This document shows, piece after piece, positions 59,801-64,000 of a stretch of DNA of 64,000 bases. The translations under genes and the position numbers were made by a program. The DNA lies in contig CM035304.1 of NCBI GenBank assembly GCA_002900995.3, positions 541,498 to 605,497 of the forward strand, given 5' to 3'. The notes under the pieces are model-generated. The model ran no database searches. It was not told where the DNA came from and was given only the letters and a program-made list of their open reading frames with translations. This DNA is from Ganoderma boninense (lineage: Eukaryota; Basidiomycota; Agaricomycetes; Polyporales; Polyporaceae). Each line of letters opens with the position of its first letter. Position 1 is the first letter of the stretch.

Positions 59801-62800
59801 CTTGAATTGCACCAAAAATGCAGCAATACATCTGACTGCGCACAATGCCTAGTCTGGCTGTTCACCCTCACCACCGTCCTCCGAGTCCGAGAACGCCGGC
59901 AGTTCGATTTTGCTCGCCTCCCGGTCGCATCTAGCCGGTGTAGCACCATCTCCAAGACAAATATGGTCACTAGCCAACGCTTGCAGCTGACTATCCGACA
60001 GCGGCTTCAAGACCCTGCCGCGTGCAGGGCTCGGGCGTGTAGGCTGGTCGAGAACGAAGCTCGAGGTGAGTGCGCCGATCTTCCATGCGTGCATGAGCTT
60101 GCGCTTCGAGTTAGAGATGGGTTGGTGGCGGGCTTTGCTGGTGTGGCGGCGCTGACGGCGCTCGCACGGCGCGTGTGAGACATCGGGACCAAGGGGCGAG
60201 GTGAGGGCGGGCTCGAGGCTGTACGTATGCATCGAGAATGCACTTCTCATCTGGGGCGGGGGCAGAGAGCTATGTGCGGCAAGGTACCGGCTGTATGGGA
60301 GGGAGAGGTGCGACTCGTCAGCGTGGAGAAATGACGTCGCTGAAATGTGACCGGCAACGGACACTTTTCGGATAATGGAGAGCGCGCTGGTGCACTTCTG
60401 TGGGCAGGGAGATGTGCCGTCACGCAACGTGTCCCTCGACAAGCGGAGCATTCCAATGCAATCCTTAATGTCGCTAATAGTTGTACACAGGATGGGGGCC
60501 ATACAGCCATGTAGGAGGTCGAGACGCGAGTCTGCTATCCCGGTCTGCTTCCATTACGAGTAGAGCAGCCTTATGCCCCAGATCTCCGCAGTTTCGCAGG
60601 GGCAAACCACCCGTTGGTCAACCGTCAAATTTTGCTCCATGTTCCTTGCACTCCTCGGGCTCTGTATCGCGTAAGTGACCCCCATCCCTTTCCTGTGAAT
60701 TCAGCTCATTTGCTACACCTCAGCCGACGGCTCCGCTCTTCGCATCGCGCTCGCTCGCCGGACGTGTGCATGCATTTATGGCTGGTGTCCCCGTTTCCGT
60801 CCTCGTGTCCACTGACGTTTTGCTTACATGGTACGAAGCGAGCCCGTGCACCGGGCTCTCACCACACGAGGACGGCGATGCAGCAGTCCAGGTCCGGGAC
60901 GTCGCTCAAGAACTGCGGTGTCAGAAAGTTGAGGGCCGACGTCACCCGATGCAAGCAGCGTCGGTAATCATTGTGATTATGCATCAGTTCAGAACGTACG
61001 TTCTCGGCTTCTGTATTGCGCCTGCCGTGAATGCGGCTCAATGTTATTCTCTTTCTCGGAGCAGCGGTTGCTAGGCATCGGCGTCAGGCAGCACGATCCC
61101 GACAGGCAACCCAGGTTAGACAGCTCAGACTGTTCGCTTCGCGCGTAAAACAGTTAAGCCCATTGTTCGGAAGAGGGTGTTCCACGAAGACAGGCGGACG
61201 GTCAGTGCTCTATCGTCCATTCGATTGTGCTCTCCGTGACAGCTCCTGACCAGTTAGATTCGTTGACTCGCTATGAATGCGGTGAGGCAAACTCCGAGCC
61301 CCCCAGGTACCGGTAAAACGCTCATGTTTACCGCGTTATTTGACTAAAGGTTCTGATTAACATTTAAGGTGGCCGCCGTATCCGTGTCTCGCAAGACAGT
61401 CTCGGCGCATCATGACGCCAATGTTGAAATGCCTGGGAGCAGGTACGAAGCGAGTGCCAAGCACGCAACGGGATTTGCGTACCTGCGCGGCTGCATACCG
61501 GGACCGACTCGGCAAAGTGGCAGGTGTGTACGTGCTTACAGGAACATGTTTTCTCCCTATTGACAAGGCGACTGCGCACGATAAATCCAGGACATACCAG
61601 CCGAGCATCCGGAGCTAGATATGCGCTTCAGCACGTCTCTGGCTCCCGCCGGCCGCTGACCGTGGATCGGCTGCTCACCAGTCTCTCGCCTCATGCTGCC
61701 GTATCCGAGCATGAAACCCCCGTGTCTCCACAGTCAGTTCCGCACACTCGGCGTGTACAGTTCATTTCGCTGACAGTGAGAATGTGCCGCATCGAAGACC
61801 CTAGTCCCCGTGAAGATGCGACCACTGCCGACGACCGCACCAGGATGCTACAATCCGAGGCCGAGGCGCCGGAATCTGCGAATCTAGCTTGGAAGTTTGG
61901 AGATCGGCCGACATGAGATGGGGAAGGCAGAATTGCACCGCCGTTCCTGAGGTTCAAGTTGCCGACATGAGCAGCCGACCTATGACGACAAACGCTTAGC
62001 CGAGAGGATCTGGGATGGGACGCCCGGCAAACCAAGCTCTCGCCGTGCGACAGTCGGAAGTACACATCTCGGGAAAAGCAGACGGCCGAAATGCCGGCGC
62101 GGTCATGGCGCTTCAATAAATGCTCGTACTTGTCATCTCGTCCACTCCCTTTCCCCTCGTACTTCGCTTGTGACACCCTCATTTCTCCCCCTTCCCCCCA
62201 CCATCAACCTCCATCCTCCCGCGGTTTTTCACGGAACCCCACTGAGCTCGCTGCTCTCATATCCAGACGGCTCACCGGCGCTGTATTGCCCACGCATCCT
62301 CACACCCCTCAACGCCCTGCACGTCAGTACGTTTCCATCACGCCCACACTAGGTTTGTGATTTGCTGATGCAATGTTATTCAGGCGTCCTCCTCTTTCTG
62401 TCCAATACGCCCGAGACATCGACTCCCTTGTGCAGTCTCCGTGCCACGGGACGACCGGCATGCTAACGTTTTCTTGCGAGCTGTCCGGCAACCCCAGACA
62501 ACCAGGCGCGAGCTCTCACAACGTGTCTCACCCCCTCAATGAGGACTCGAGCCGACGGGGTCTCTCTCCGCTTATCTCTCGGCACACCGTTGTTGTCGAC
62601 AATGGAGCCGTCTCCATGCCGGGCCTGAAGACTGCCGCGTGAGTGCAAGGTACGCAACTGTCCTCCTCATCTGTCGTACCAGTGCCCTCACGCTCTCACA
62701 TCCAGATTTCCACCGGTGGACTGGCTCCGCTCATGATCATCCTCACTGCACTCGCCCACAAACACCCCCCTCATCGACATTCCTCGTTTCCGACTCTCAC

Positions 62801-63071
62801 ATTGTCCACTGCTCGCACCGTGCATCCTGGCTTCCGGAGAACGAGCCACAACTTGGTACGTTTGGACGAACGGCCTACATCTACGAGGGATGCTGACCGA
62901 CTATTCTCCGAGCAGTTATGCCTGGAGCGGCATGGCTAAAGGCTGAACAACAGAACGAGACATGAAATATGCAACGGTCAGTATGCGCAGAATATTATGT
63001 CTATTTTTGCATGCTCACGCTGTAGTAATTACTTGCAGGACGTGCTTGATGCTGACGGACCCGAGATTTCA

Positions 63072-63120
63072 ACGAGCTCCCCGACCGACGAGCTTCCCGA
63101 CCGACGAGCTTCCCGATCGA
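63072..63120. repeat. Minisatellite, 16-bp unit
   Basis: Nearly three copies of a unit like GACGAGCTTCCCGACC. Confidence 0.8.
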
Positions 63121-63483
63121 CAATTCATCTTCAAGTAGGCTGGCTGGCGAGATCGGGTCGACCCTCTGTGCAGACCACAGCGTCCAAGAACGCTATTATG
63201 TGTCGGCACTGGGCTCAAGGCTAGAGGTTTTCAGAGCAACTGTCTGAGAGAGGTGAGAGCGTCGTTGATCCGTGTCCTCTGGGTGCGTCGTCGACGGTTC
63301 ATTTTTGGTGAGTCCATCAGTCTGGCGCCACACGCAAACGAGCGTACGTCTTGAATCGCGCACTCGAATGCAAAGCCCCCGGTAGTGACCGCCATGACTA
63401 TGCTCAAGCAAATGCTTGCGCACAGTCTAGCACTGCCGCAGGGTCATGGTGCGTATTCGTACTGCGGCTCCATTTCGTTTTCG

Positions 63484-63788
63484 TTTGCTCAGTGTCCCTG
63501 TACAACGTTCCAGTTGGAGATTTTGACGGGGCGCCCGGCAGACAGACCGCACTCGAGCGGGCTGTCCGGCAGCGTCAGAACGTGAGGTGCGTATCCGCAT
63601 GGACTACGACGTTCGGTATTCACATTCTTACTCAGGCTATCGTGCCTGTCATTTGCTCACTGTCCCTGCTGAATGTTTATCGTAGATTTTGGCTCGAGAT
63701 TTCGACGGGCCTCACGGCAGACACAGTCCATTCGAGCGGGCTATCCGGCAGAGTCATAACATCTAGTGTATATCCGGCACGGACGACG
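63484..63788. repeat. Diverged tandem duplication, about 170-bp unit
   Basis: 63484-63612 and 63652-63788 share TTTGCTCA.TGTCCCTG, GAGATTT.GACGGG, TCGAGCGGGCT.TCCGGCAG and TATCCG..GGACGACG blocks in the same order. Confidence 0.7.
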
Positions 63789-64000
63789 GGTGTTTCGTGT
63801 GCATAGGCGAACGCCCCCAGGAGGAACTTGCAACTAGCGAGTGAGTCTGTTGCCGACATCTCGACCATTTTGACCGTCTCGCGGCCGCTGTATACACACT
63901 CTGCGAGTGCCGGTGGCCTTGAGTCGTCATCCGAGACCGGTGAGCAAACTATTTTCACGTTTTCCGTGTCGTCCGGGACTCATCAGAAGTGCACGCAGAT

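Larger units (their letters stand above)
56851..64000. other. 7-kb region without a supported gene
   Basis: Open frames on all strands are short and carry no domain I know. The G+C content is even and there is no obvious transposon end. Only the small tandem repeats listed separately stand out. Non-coding transcripts cannot be judged from sequence. Confidence 0.4.

Noticed and set aside
62091..62660. Possible spliced gene with frames at 62091 and 62373
   Set aside because: Splice signals exist but the products have no recognisable family and the junction phase is arbitrary.
57000..64000. Search for tRNA genes, CRISPR-like arrays and ribosomal RNA
   Set aside because: No box A/box B pair, spaced repeat array or rRNA stretch recognised by eye; a proper scan was not possible.

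Overview
The window looks like a draft assembly from an agaricomycete (basidiomycete) fungus. Its genes are GC-rich and split by many short GT-AG introns, mostly 47-90 nt, often with a CTNAC-like branch site. It carries lineage-typical families: F-box/LRR-like proteins, a CmcJ-like protein, CFEM-GPI proteins, an S28 peptidase and Tc1-type transposons. Two runs of exactly 100 N mark scaffold gaps. All models below were assembled by hand from splice signals, reading-frame phase and family knowledge; nothing was searched.

Layout. 0-5 kb: an F-box gene (59-1884), an ACT-domain protein (2107-2642) and a decayed F-box copy (3309-4990). 5-9 kb: gene-poor, purine-skewed and microsatellite-bearing. 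9.1-10.8 kb: a G-protein alpha subunit on the minus strand with an unusual switch I. 12.5-16.0 kb: a 3,554-bp TA-flanked transposon with perfect 73-bp inverted repeats. It holds a DD34E transposase (two single-base lesions) and, facing it tail to tail, a passenger gene for a multidomain nuclear-looking protein. 18.3-19.9 kb: a Dus1-type tRNA-dihydrouridine synthase. 20.8-21.9 kb: a second, 1.1-kb TA-flanked element. 22.2-28.5 kb: two convergent CFEM-GPI genes separated by a 2,551-bp foldback element with 671-bp inverted repeats and an 8-bp target duplication. 29 kb: two gene ends on either side of a gap. 30.7-45.7 kb: a cluster of F-box paralogues with the same four-exon plan, an S28 peptidase, and relics showing that a unit of S28 + relic + F-box was duplicated in tandem and is decaying. 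48.7-49.8 kb: a CmcJ-like gene with one frameshift. 50-56 kb: two tandem SF1 (UPF1-like) helicase genes, one interrupted by a gap, and a relic of a third. 57-64 kb: no gene I can support, but short tandem duplications.

The most unusual content is the two-gene transposon, the foldback element whose outer arms match while the inner arms have decayed, and the tandem birth-and-death cluster. Single-base lesions cluster in duplicated or mobile genes. The long multi-exon single-copy genes (G-alpha, S28, Dus1, helicase 2) close without any, so the lesions look mostly like real decay, although assembly error cannot be excluded.
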